Origin: Myceligenerans indicum
Lineage (GTDB): Bacteria; Actinomycetota; Actinomycetes; Actinomycetales; Cellulomonadaceae
NCBI RefSeq assembly: GCF_016742955.1
Contig: NZ_JABBYC010000007.1
Span: 1-64,000 of the forward strand
Length of the DNA stretch: 64,000 nucleotides
Reading direction: 5' to 3'
Within the stretch, counting starts at the first letter, position 1. Each line of letters opens with the position of its first letter. Positions 15,766 to 23,435 of the stretch are shown here, one piece after another. The notes beneath the pieces are model-generated. The model did no database searches and had not been told where the DNA came from. It worked only from the letters and a program-made list of their open reading frames with translations. Both the position numbers and the translations under genes were made by a program.

Positions 15766-16844
15766 GCACGGCAGCCAACGAGAAGGGGCACGCGATCCGG
15801 CGACGTCTTGCCGGCGCCCTGGCATTCCGCAACATCAGCGCCTTGTACATCCTCGCCGCCATGGTGGTGCTGTTCTCCGTCACGGCGCCGGAGACGTTCC
15901 CGACCATCGACACGGTGCGCATCATCCTCAACGACCAGGCGATCACCGCCGTCCTGGCCGTCGCGCTCACCGTCCCGCTGGCCGCCGGACTGATCGATCT
16001 CTCGATCGGTGCCCAGCTCGGCCTGGGCGCGATCCTGGTGGCCTGGCTGCTGTCCGTCCAGGGCGCGGGACTGGGGGTGTCCCTCGTCGTGACCCTCGCG
16101 GTGGGTGCGGGGGTCGGACTCCTCAACGGGCTGCTGATCACCCGCGCGAGGATCAGCTCCTTCATCACCACGCTGGGAAGCAGCTCCATCCTGCTCGCGG
16201 GCATCTCCTGGATCTCCAAGGACGCTCAGATCCTCGACCTGGGCGACGGCTTCCAGGCGATCGCGAACCACCAGGTCTTCCAGATCCCGCTGTCCGTCTA
16301 CTTCATGGTCGGTATCGCGGTGGCCGTCTGGTACGTCATCGACAGGACCCACGCAGGCCGGGCCGTCTACGCCACCGGCGGAAACCCGGAGGCCGCCCGC
16401 CTTGCCGGTGTCCGCACCGACCGTGTCGTCATCCTCACCCTCGTGTGCTGCGGGGTGCTGGCAGCCACCGCGGGCATCCTCCTGAGCTCCTCGCTGGCGA
16501 CGGGCGACCCGACGGTCGGCCCGGGGTATCTGCTGCCCGCGTTCGCGGCCGCCTTCCTCGGCTCCACCCAGTTCCGCAACGGGCGCTTCAACGTGCTCGG
16601 CACGGTGGTCGCGGTCTACGTGCTCGCGATCGGCGTCAAGGGGCTCCAGCTCTCCGGCGCACCGGTGTGGATCCCCGAGCTCTTCAACGGCGTCGCGCTC
16701 CTCGTGGCAGTGGCCGCGAACAGGCGCCAGGCCTCCGCCCGGCGGGTCCGCAAGGACAAGCCGGGCACCCCCTCGGAGTCGACGACGTCCTCACCGGCGA
16801 AGCCCTCGCCGACGACGGCCTCGCGGACGACGGCCTCTGCCTGA
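15762..16844 (+). CDS. ABC importer permease (RbsC/CUT2 type)
   Basis: 360 residues with about 8-10 hydrophobic segments (from FRNISALYILAAMVVLFSVT onward). The motif LSIGAQLGLGAILVAW and the cytoplasmic loop TGGNPEAARLAGVRTDRV are conserved in RbsC-family permeases, which form homodimers, explaining the single gene. The C-terminal tail after ANRRQASARRV is Ser/Thr/Pro/Ala-rich and probably disordered. Its last codons and the stop lie in a 14-bp tandem duplication (16830-16857), so the tail length may vary between strains. ATGA overlap with the ATPase. Confidence 0.9.
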   Translation: MSTAANEKGHAIRRRLAGALAFRNISALYILAAMVVLFSVTAPETFPTIDTVRIILNDQAITAVLAVALTVPLAAGLIDLSIGAQLGLGAILVAWLLSVQGAGLGVSLVVTLAVGAGVGLLNGLLITRARISSFITTLGSSSILLAGISWISKDAQILDLGDGFQAIANHQVFQIPLSVYFMVGIAVAVWYVIDRTHAGRAVYATGGNPEAARLAGVRTDRVVILTLVCCGVLAATAGILLSSSLATGDPTVGPGYLLPAFAAAFLGSTQFRNGRFNVLGTVVAVYVLAIGVKGLQLSGAPVWIPELFNGVALLVAVAANRRQASARRVRKDKPGTPSESTTSSPAKPSPTTASRTTASA

Positions 16845-16857
16845 CGGCCTCTGCCTG
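16830..16857 (+). repeat. 14-bp tandem duplication spanning the permease stop
   Basis: ACGGCCTCTGCCTG occurs twice in a row, and each copy (with the following A) contains the same TGA. The first TGA terminates the permease. A third, imperfect copy of the unit lies just upstream. Confidence 0.75.
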
Positions 16858-16888
16858 ACGGCTCGTCCGGGCCGTCGAGGCCAACCTT

Positions 16889-16911
16889 CCGCCCGGGTGC
16901 ATCCCGGGCGG
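16889..16911 (+). promoter_or_regulatory. Perfect intergenic hairpin before the binding-protein gene
   Basis: CCGCCCGGG and CCCGGGCGG form a perfect 9-bp stem with a 5-nt loop (TGCAT), 27 bp before the binding-protein ATG. No U-run follows. Hairpins at this place in ABC operons often partly terminate or stabilise one end of the processed mRNA to raise binding-protein levels; here that is an inference. Confidence 0.5.
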
Positions 16912-16938
16912 TTCAACCCAGAAAAGGAAACCGAACCG

Positions 16939-18060
16939 ATGAGAACACCGATGGGCCGTCCTGGCCCGAGACTGATCACCGGGCTGGCCTCGCTGGCCCT
17001 CCTCGCCGGGTGCAGCAGCGCCGACGGGAGCGCCGCCACGGCGAACTCCGACGAGTCGCAGAGCGCCGCTCAGGAGCTGATCGACCCCTATCTCGGTCAG
17101 CCGGGGGAGTTCCCCGTCACCGAGCCCCTCGACGCGCCCGTCCCCGCGGGGACCCGGATCGCCTACGTCGACAACGGCAACGCGCTCGTCGCCCTGATGT
17201 ACCAGCTCATGCAGCCGGCGGCGGAAGAACTGGGCATCGAGCTGTACGCGGTGCGTGCCGGAACCTCGGCGAGCGGGGTGCAGAGCGCGTTCAGCACGGT
17301 GGTGCAGCAGCAGCCCGACGCGGTCATCAACACCGCCATCGACCCCGTCCTGTGGGACAACCAGCGCGAACAGCTGATCGACGCCGGTATCCCGATCGTC
17401 TCCCTCGGCACGGTCGCCGATCCGGATGCCGGTCTCGTCCAGCCCAACGGGGTGGCCGCGTTCGAGCGTCAGGGCCGTCTCCAGGCAGCCTGGCTGGTGG
17501 CGGGCCACGACGAGTCCGTCGATGCCGTCCTCTACGAGCACAGCGAGATCGCCTACGCGGAGGCCGTGCAGGAGGGCTTCGAGAGCGAGCTCGCCGAGCT
17601 CTGCCCCGACTGCACCGTGCGTGTCGTGCAGATCCCGATCGCCGAGGTGGGGAACAAGGCGCCCGAGCGCATCGTCAGTGATCTCCAGTCACATCCGGAG
17701 ACCGACGCCGTCGTCTTCCAGTCCTCGGCCGTCGCGACCGGCCTTCCCGCCAAGCTGAAGGTGGCCGGGATGGACGACATCGAGATCGTGGGGGCGAACC
17801 CGCTGCCGACCAACCTCCAGTACCTCAAGGACGGGCAGTCGACGGTCGAACTCGGTGCCGACCTGAACACCCTGGCGTGGACGGCCGTGGACACGGCGGC
17901 ACGCCTGGTGAACGGCCAGGACCTGCAGGAGAACGTGGCCGACGGTGAGGCGCTCGTGCACCAGTTCCTGCGTCCGGAGGACGTGACGTTCGACCCGGCA
18001 CACGGGTTCGCGGGCTACCCCGACGTCGCCGACCGGTTCCGGGAACTCTGGAACCGATGA
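16939..18060 (+). CDS. Sugar-type ABC substrate-binding lipoprotein (RbsB/CUT2 type)
   Basis: 373 residues. The signal sequence ends in a lipobox, ASLALLAGC, so the mature protein would be anchored by Cys to the outer face of the membrane. The body follows the type I periplasmic-binding (RbsB-like) pattern: IAYVDNGNALVALMYQLMQPAAEELGIEL, the hinge region INTAIDPVLWDNQREQLIDAGIPIVSLG, and GFAGYPDVADRFRELW at the end. It should deliver substrate to the adjacent permease and ATPase. AAGGA precedes the ATG by 9 nt. The final ATGA overlaps an in-frame ATG of the next reading frame. The ligand cannot be predicted. Confidence 0.88.
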   Translation: MRTPMGRPGPRLITGLASLALLAGCSSADGSAATANSDESQSAAQELIDPYLGQPGEFPVTEPLDAPVPAGTRIAYVDNGNALVALMYQLMQPAAEELGIELYAVRAGTSASGVQSAFSTVVQQQPDAVINTAIDPVLWDNQREQLIDAGIPIVSLGTVADPDAGLVQPNGVAAFERQGRLQAAWLVAGHDESVDAVLYEHSEIAYAEAVQEGFESELAELCPDCTVRVVQIPIAEVGNKAPERIVSDLQSHPETDAVVFQSSAVATGLPAKLKVAGMDDIEIVGANPLPTNLQYLKDGQSTVELGADLNTLAWTAVDTAARLVNGQDLQENVADGEALVHQFLRPEDVTFDPAHGFAGYPDVADRFRELWNR

Positions 18061-18122
18061 CGGCACCGCTGCCCCGACGCCGCTCCGCCCGAATGTCCGG
18101 CGGGGACGGTGGGGTGCGGACC

Positions 18123-18128
18123 TATGAT
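18123..18128 (+). promoter_or_regulatory. -10 element TATGAT of the TetR gene
   Basis: TATGAT lies 6 nt before the GTG at 18135, which puts the predicted transcription start on the start codon (leaderless mRNA). This allows the repressor to be expressed independently of the ABC operon that runs into it. Confidence 0.55.
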
Positions 18129-18134
18129 GGCCGG

Positions 18135-18752
18135 GTGTCGAGCTCAAGCATCACCGCATCCAGCCGGGACGTCATCCTCAAGGCGGCCCGGACGCTGATC
18201 TCGGACCGCGGCTACGACGGCATGGTCATCTCTGATCTCTCGGCGCTGTCGGGACTGCCGGCCAGCTCGATCTACTACCACTTCGGCAACAAGCTGGGCA
18301 TCCTGACGGCGCTCCTGGAGCAGACGTTCGAGGACCTGCACGCCACGTTCCCGAGCCCGTCCTCGTTCGACGACCGAGAGCCGATCGAGCGGTTCGAGCT
18401 CTGGTACACCGCGGCGTGCCGGTCGCTCGACGAGCGGCCGGAGTACCTGCGGCTGCTGCTGGCGGTCAGCATCGGGTCCCACGCCGGCGAGGACGCGATC
18501 CGCGTTCTGGTGCGCAGGATCCGGGACTACGCGCACCAGTCGTGGATCGACGCGCTGACCCCGTTGTTCGCCCCCATCACCTCACCCGAGGACGAGGCGT
18601 TCCTCGACCAGCTGGCGGTCCTGGGTCGCGCCATGACGGACGGGCTGTCGGTCAGCACCACGTTCGACGGCGGGACGTACGTGGCGCACGTTCCGCCGTT
18701 CGTCGCGCTGGTCCGCGGCCTGGCGGCCGAGCGGCGGGGCCTGCACTCGTAG
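18135..18752 (+). CDS. TetR-family repressor of the aromatic cluster
   Basis: 205 residues. The N-terminal helix-turn-helix reads VILKAARTLISDRGYDGMVISDLSALSGLPASSIYYHFGNKLGILTALLEQTF, a clear TetR domain; the rest is an all-helical ligand-binding part. GTG 18135 is preferred over the coupled ATG at 18057 because a TATGAT box lies exactly where a leaderless promoter needs it, and the 26 extra residues are not TetR-like. It sits between the upper-pathway/transport genes and the meta-cleavage genes, each preceded by the same 23-bp site, so it probably represses both and responds to a pathway intermediate. Confidence 0.85.
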   Translation: MSSSSITASSRDVILKAARTLISDRGYDGMVISDLSALSGLPASSIYYHFGNKLGILTALLEQTFEDLHATFPSPSSFDDREPIERFELWYTAACRSLDERPEYLRLLLAVSIGSHAGEDAIRVLVRRIRDYAHQSWIDALTPLFAPITSPEDEAFLDQLAVLGRAMTDGLSVSTTFDGGTYVAHVPPFVALVRGLAAERRGLHS

Positions 18753-18853
18753 ACCCCGCGCCGCTGCCGGCCTGGCGCGTCCGAGAGTTCGCGGCAAGGG
18801 ATTCACGGGCAAGGACCTGTGCGGTCGTTGACTTCCACCCCGTCGATCAGTAG

Positions 18854-18876
18854 TGTAGTGAGCGTTACATACAGAG
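18854..18876. promoter_or_regulatory. Candidate operator of the aromatic cluster (copy 2)
   Basis: Second copy of the site beginning TGTAGTGA and ending ACAGAG, with 19 of 23 positions identical to 7247-7269. It ends just before the GGAG ribosome-binding site of the second hydrolase, so a bound repressor would block transcription into the meta-cleavage genes. Confidence 0.6.
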
Positions 18877-18887
18877 CGGAGATGATG

Positions 18888-19697
18888 ATGTCGATGCTTG
18901 ACCTGACCGGCACCCGCCTCGGGTACACCGACACGGGCGAGGGCGACGCGGTCGTGTGGCTGCACGGCTCCGGCCCGGGGGCCACGGGAATGAGTAATTT
19001 CGGGCCGAACCTGCCCGCGTTCTCCGGCTTCCGGAACGTCGTCGTCGACCTGCCCGGCTGGGGCGCCTCGCCCCGTCACACCGACGAGCCGCTGATCTTC
19101 CATGCGGCCGGCGTCATCGCGGAGGCGATGACCGCACTGGGCGTCGAGCGCGCTCATCTGGTCGGCAACTCCTACGGGGGCGCGGTCGCGATGCGGCTCG
19201 CCGTCGTGCATCCCGAACGGGTCGGCAGGCTCGTCCTCATGGCGCCGGGAGGGGTGCTTCCCGCCGACGCGCCGCCGTGGCCGGTCGGTCTCGAGCACCT
19301 CTTCGACTACATGGCGCTGCCCGAACCGTCCCGCTCGGCGATGGCGGACTTCGTCCGGCTCATGGTCCACGACCAGAGCCTGGCGACCGAGGCCCTGATC
19401 GACGAACGCTTCGAGGCCAGCGCCGCGACCCACCCCGAGCTGCCGATCCCGCCGAACTTCGGTGACCTGACCCCGGACCTGCACAAGATCCGGGCACGGA
19501 CCCTGCTCCTGTGGGGCCGCGAGGACCAGACGGTTCCCCTCACCTGGGCCCCGGCGATCCTGCACGGCATTCCCGACGCCGAACTCCGGGTCCTGCCGAA
19601 CTGCCGGCACTGGGTGCAGTACGAGCGGGCCGCCGACTTCAACCGCATCGTCCGCGAGTTCATCACGGACACCTCCACCAACTCGTCAGGGAAGTAG
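18888..19697 (+). CDS. Meta-cleavage-product hydrolase (BphD/HsaD-like)
   Basis: 269 residues. HGSGPGATGMSNF is the oxyanion-hole signature of MCP hydrolases, GNSYGGA carries the nucleophile (Ser95), the acid lies in GREDQTVPL and the base is in NCRHWVQYERAADF. It should hydrolyse the 2-hydroxy-6-oxo-dienoate made by the adjacent dioxygenase into 2-hydroxypenta-2,4-dienoate plus a carboxylic acid. Several ATGs occur (18882, 18885, 18888, 18894); 18888 gives 6-nt spacing from GGAG. It opens the second transcription unit of the cluster, behind the candidate operator, and the dioxygenase follows after 5 bp. Confidence 0.88.
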   Translation: MSMLDLTGTRLGYTDTGEGDAVVWLHGSGPGATGMSNFGPNLPAFSGFRNVVVDLPGWGASPRHTDEPLIFHAAGVIAEAMTALGVERAHLVGNSYGGAVAMRLAVVHPERVGRLVLMAPGGVLPADAPPWPVGLEHLFDYMALPEPSRSAMADFVRLMVHDQSLATEALIDERFEASAATHPELPIPPNFGDLTPDLHKIRARTLLLWGREDQTVPLTWAPAILHGIPDAELRVLPNCRHWVQYERAADFNRIVREFITDTSTNSSGK

Positions 19698-19702
19698 CCA
19701 GC

Positions 19703-20575
19703 ATGGGAATCCGCCGACTGGGCCACGTGGGCCTCAACGTGAGCGACGTCGACGCGTGGGTCGATCTCTTCGACCGGACGCTCGGGGTCAAGGCGCGCGT
19801 GGAGAAGTACGACGACCAGGAAGTCACTCTGCTCGAGCTGGACGAGTTCACCTACCGGCTCGCGCTCTACCCGTCCACCGACGACGCGCCACGCCACATC
19901 GGCTGGGTCGTGGACGACGAGCGGGAGCTCGACAGGCTCAGCGGGCGACTCGAAGATGCCGGCCACGCCGTCAGCGACGGCACGACCGCCGAGGCGAGGC
20001 TGCGTGGCGCGACCGCGCTCAGGTGGTTCTCGGACCCGGTCGGCTACCGCGTCGAACTCGTGCTCGGCGAGGCGAAGCTGGGCCGCAGCCCCAGCCGTCC
20101 TCCGGAGGCGACTCCCGGGGTCACCGGGCTGGGACACTTCGTGCTCGCCAGTCCCCGGCTCGGCGAGCTGCGGGAGCTGTACGAGTCCGTCCTCGAGTTC
20201 AAGCTGACCGACTACCGGGCCCCGGGCCTGTACTTCCTCCGCTGCAACGCGACGCATCACAGCCTGGCGCTGGCGCACGCCGACCAGGTGAGCATCCACC
20301 ACCTCGAGATCGAGCACGGATCGCTCGACGACGTCGGACGGGCACTGGACCGGGCTCAGCGCAACGATGCCCCGATCTCCATCTCGCTCGGCCGGCACAT
20401 GAACGACAAGGCCATCTCCTTCTATCTCCGCAACCCGAGCGGATTCCACCTCGAGATCGGCTTCGGAGGCATCGAGGTGGACGGTGACCGGACCCCGCAC
20501 GACTTCGGTGTGGCCGACGTGTGGGGGCACCACCACGCCGACGCGAACCCCTTCGCGACCCCGGCGGAAGCGTGA
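19703..20575 (+). CDS. Type I extradiol (catechol meta-cleavage) dioxygenase
   Basis: 290 residues made of two VOC modules. The second holds the metal triad: His145 (GLGHFVL), His200 (SIHHLEIE) and Glu251 (FHLEIGFGG), matching the 2-His-1-carboxylate site of BphC/HsaC-type enzymes, so Fe(II) or Mn(II) is expected. The N-terminal module has lost these residues, as normal. It would cleave a substituted catechol next to the hydroxyls. This is a type I enzyme, whereas the E. coli mhp pathway uses a type III enzyme, so the cluster is not a simple mhp operon. A tail (WGHHHADANPF) extends past the second module. Confidence 0.9.
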   Translation: MGIRRLGHVGLNVSDVDAWVDLFDRTLGVKARVEKYDDQEVTLLELDEFTYRLALYPSTDDAPRHIGWVVDDERELDRLSGRLEDAGHAVSDGTTAEARLRGATALRWFSDPVGYRVELVLGEAKLGRSPSRPPEATPGVTGLGHFVLASPRLGELRELYESVLEFKLTDYRAPGLYFLRCNATHHSLALAHADQVSIHHLEIEHGSLDDVGRALDRAQRNDAPISISLGRHMNDKAISFYLRNPSGFHLEIGFGGIEVDGDRTPHDFGVADVWGHHHADANPFATPAEA

Positions 20576-20621
20576 ACGCCGCGCGTCCCGGTGCGGCACC
20601 CCGCTCGGGACCGGTGGCCGC

Positions 20622-21410
20622 ATGAGCGGGCACGCCGGCCCGGGCCGCTTCGCCGGCCGGCTGGAGGGCGCCGCGGCCGCACGGGTCGCGATCCCGCCGC
20701 TCCGCGAGGAGATCGGCGCGGGCGACGTCGATGCGGCGTATGCCGTGCAGGCCGAGCTCACGCGGCGCCGGGTCGCTCGTGGCGGGCACGTCGTCGGGCG
20801 CAAGGTGGGCCTGACGTCGCCCGCCGTACAGGCTCAGCTCGGGGTCGATCAGCCCGACCTGGGTGTGCTCTTCGCGGACATGCAGGTCCGGGACGGTGCG
20901 GTGGTGCCGGCAGGGACACTGCTCCAGCCCAGGATCGAGGCCGAGGTCGCGTTCCGGCTCGGTCAGGACCTGACCGGCGAGCTCGACCCGGCCAAGGTCC
21001 GGGACGCCGTCGAGCACGCCGTCGCCGCGCTGGAGATCGTCGACAGCCGGATCGAGGACTGGGACATCGGGATCGTCGACACGGTCGCCGACAACGGCTC
21101 GTCGGCCCTCTTCGTGCTCGGTGGCGTCCGGCGGACGCTCGACGAGCTCGAACCTCGCGACGTCCGGATGTCGCTGTCGGTCGACGGCCGAGTGGTCTCG
21201 ACCGGGTCCGGGGAGGACTGCCTGGGGGATCCGCTGGCGGCGTTGCTCTGGCTCGCGCGGACCGCTCAACGCCAGGGCGACCCGCTCCGCGCGGGTGAGG
21301 TCGTCCTGTCCGGCGCGCTCGGCCCCATGGTCGCGGTCGTGCCGGGGACCACTGTCCGCGCGGACATCACATCACTCGGCCCGGTCGCGGTCGAGTTCGG
21401 CAAGGAGTGA
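20622..21410 (+). CDS. mhpD: 2-hydroxypenta-2,4-dienoate (2-keto-4-pentenoate) hydratase
   Basis: 262 residues. The order [50 protein letters not shown], and [15 protein letters not shown] with later [12 protein letters not shown] is the signature of the MhpD/HpcG hydratase family, including the metal-binding Glu residues of the EAEVAF segment. It adds water to 2-hydroxypentadienoate, giving 4-hydroxy-2-oxovalerate. ATG 20622 is the only sensible start in frame; only a weak GGTGG precedes it, so translation may depend on coupling to the dioxygenase 46 bp upstream. Next gene follows after 2 bp. Confidence 0.9.
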   Translation: MSGHAGPGRFAGRLEGAAAARVAIPPLREEIGAGDVDAAYAVQAELTRRRVARGGHVVGRKVGLTSPAVQAQLGVDQPDLGVLFADMQVRDGAVVPAGTLLQPRIEAEVAFRLGQDLTGELDPAKVRDAVEHAVAALEIVDSRIEDWDIGIVDTVADNGSSALFVLGGVRRTLDELEPRDVRMSLSVDGRVVSTGSGEDCLGDPLAALLWLARTAQRQGDPLRAGEVVLSGALGPMVAVVPGTTVRADITSLGPVAVEFGKE

Positions 21411-21412
21411 GC

Positions 21413-22372
21413 ATGAGCAGGACAAAGGTCGCCGTCATCGGGTCGGGCAACATCGGCACGGATCTGATGTTCAAGATCCTCCGCCTGTCCGACTCCCTCG
21501 AACTGGCGGCACTGGTCGGTATCGACCCGGCCTCGGACGGCCTCGCGCGCGCCGCGCGCCTCGGGGTCGTCAGCATCTCCGACGGCGTCGACGGGCTCAT
21601 CGGGACGGACGGCTTCGACGACATCGAGATCGTGTTCGACGCGACGTCCGCCGCGGCGCACGTCGCGAACGCCGCCAAGCTCGCGCCCTTCGGCAAGCGC
21701 ATCATCGACCTCACCCCGGCCGCGATCGGTCCCTACGTGGTGCCCCCGGTCAACCTCGGCGCGCAGCTCGACGCCCCGAACATCAACATGGTCACGTGCG
21801 GGGGACAGGCCACGATCCCGATCGTTGCCGCGATCAGCCGGGTCACCCCGGTGTCGTACGCGGAGATCGTCGCGTCCATCGCCTCCCGGTCCGCGGGCCC
21901 CGGGACGCGAGCGAACATCGACGAGTTCACCGAGACCACCGCGTCCGCGATCGAGCAGGTCGGCGGCGCCGGGCGCGGCAAGGCGATCATCGTCCTCAAC
22001 CCGGCCGAGCCCCCGCGCGTGATGCGGGACACCGTGCTCGCCCTGATCGGGGACGCGGACCACGAGCGCATCCGGGCCTCCGTCGCCGAGATGGTGGACC
22101 AGGTCTCCGCATACGTGCCCGGATACCGGCTCAAGCAGGACGTCCAGTTCCGGGCCCTGGCCGCGGACGAACCGGTCCACACCCTGACCCCGGCCGGTTC
22201 GCCGCGGGCGACGCACCAGGTCTCGGTGTTCCTCGAGGTCGAGGGCGCCGCGCACTACCTGCCCGCCTACGCGGGCAACCTCGACATCATGACCTCGGCC
22301 GCCTTGCGGGTGGCCGAGCGCGTGGCCGAACGTGTGGCCGCGCACACCACGGATCAGGAGCCCGCCCGATGA
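21413..22372 (+). CDS. mhpF: Acylating acetaldehyde dehydrogenase
   Basis: 319 residues. The Rossmann motif [20 protein letters not shown] starts at residue 5; the catalytic thiol is Cys129 in [11 protein letters not shown]; later [10 protein letters not shown] and the C-terminal [12 protein letters not shown] match MhpF/BphJ/DmpF. It converts acetaldehyde (or a homologue) plus CoA and NAD into acyl-CoA, receiving it by channelling from the aldolase encoded next. AAGGAG lies 5 nt before ATG 21413; a GTG at 21407 overlapping the previous stop is possible. The aldolase gene overlaps the stop (ATGA), consistent with a 1:1 complex. Confidence 0.95.
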   Translation: MSRTKVAVIGSGNIGTDLMFKILRLSDSLELAALVGIDPASDGLARAARLGVVSISDGVDGLIGTDGFDDIEIVFDATSAAAHVANAAKLAPFGKRIIDLTPAAIGPYVVPPVNLGAQLDAPNINMVTCGGQATIPIVAAISRVTPVSYAEIVASIASRSAGPGTRANIDEFTETTASAIEQVGGAGRGKAIIVLNPAEPPRVMRDTVLALIGDADHERIRASVAEMVDQVSAYVPGYRLKQDVQFRALAADEPVHTLTPAGSPRATHQVSVFLEVEGAAHYLPAYAGNLDIMTSAALRVAERVAERVAAHTTDQEPAR

Positions 22373-23385
22373 CCAGAGTCTTCCTCCAGGACGTCACCCT
22401 GCGCGACGGGATGCACGCCCTGCGTCACCGCATCGAACCCGACGACGTGCGCCGGATCGTCGCGGCACTGGACGCCGCAGGCGTCGACGCGATCGAGATC
22501 GCGCACGGTGACGGCCTCGCCGGAGGCTCGCTCACCTACGGTCCGGGCAGCCACACGAACTGGGAATGGATCTCCGCCGCGGCCGAGACCCTCCGCAACG
22601 CACGCCTGACCACGCTCGTCCTGCCCGGCATCGGCACCATCAAGGAGCTCGAGCACGCCCATGAGCTCGGCGTCCGCAGCGTCCGCGTCGCCACGCACTG
22701 CACCGAGGCCGACGTGTCGGCGCAGCACATCGCGACCGCCCGCGAGCTCGGCATGGACGTGTCCGGATTCCTGATGATGAGCCACATGGCCGAACCGGCC
22801 GACCTCGCCGACCAGGCGAGGCTCATGGAGTCCTACGGCGCGCACTGTGTCTACGTCACCGACTCCGGCGGCCATCTCACCCCGCGCGGTGTCGCCGAAC
22901 GGATCCGCGCCTACCGGGACGTCCTCGACCCGGCCACCGAGGTGGGCATCCACGCGCACGAGAACCTCAGCCTCTCGGTCGCGAACAGCGTGGTCGCCGT
23001 CGAGGAAGGCGCCGTACGGGTCGACGCCTCGCTCGCCGGTCTCGGCGCGGGTGCGGGGAACTGCCCGATCGAGCCGTTCGTCGCCGTCGCCAACAGGTAC
23101 GGCTGGCAGCACGACGCCGACCTGTTCGCTCTGCAGGACGCCGCCGACGACCTCGTGCGCCCGCTCATGGACCGTCCGGTCCGCGTGGACCGCGAGACCC
23201 TCACCCTCGGCTACACGGGCGTCTACTCCAGCTTCCTGCGTCACGCCGAGCGTGCCGCGGCCGACCACGGCGTCGACGCCCGGGAGATCCTCACGGAAGT
23301 GGGTCGCCGCAAGCTCGTCGGTGGTCAGGAGGACATGATCATGGACATCGTCCTCGACCGGCTGGCCGCCCGCGCGCCGGGGTGA
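22369..23385 (+). CDS. mhpE: 4-hydroxy-2-oxovalerate aldolase
   Basis: 338 residues. The N-terminus [15 protein letters not shown] carries the metal-binding Asp and substrate Arg of the DmpG/MhpE/BphI family; [17 protein letters not shown] holds the metal-binding His pair, and [18 protein letters not shown] and the C-terminal communication domain complete the match. It splits 4-hydroxy-2-oxoacids into pyruvate and an aldehyde that goes to the dehydrogenase encoded just before it. Last gene of the cluster; a 50-bp gap separates it from the convergent lipase gene, in which I see no strong hairpin. Confidence 0.95.
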   Translation: MTRVFLQDVTLRDGMHALRHRIEPDDVRRIVAALDAAGVDAIEIAHGDGLAGGSLTYGPGSHTNWEWISAAAETLRNARLTTLVLPGIGTIKELEHAHELGVRSVRVATHCTEADVSAQHIATARELGMDVSGFLMMSHMAEPADLADQARLMESYGAHCVYVTDSGGHLTPRGVAERIRAYRDVLDPATEVGIHAHENLSLSVANSVVAVEEGAVRVDASLAGLGAGAGNCPIEPFVAVANRYGWQHDADLFALQDAADDLVRPLMDRPVRVDRETLTLGYTGVYSSFLRHAERAAADHGVDAREILTEVGRRKLVGGQEDMIMDIVLDRLAARAPG

Positions 23386-23435
23386 GTCTCCCTGCCCCGT
23401 CCGCGCGGCCGGCCAGGCCAGGGGTGCACTCGTGT

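Noticed and set aside
20484-20621. N-terminal extension of the pentenoate hydratase
   Set aside because: The extra 46 residues lie inside the dioxygenase gene in another frame and are Arg/Thr/Pro-rich; family homology begins after ATG 20622.
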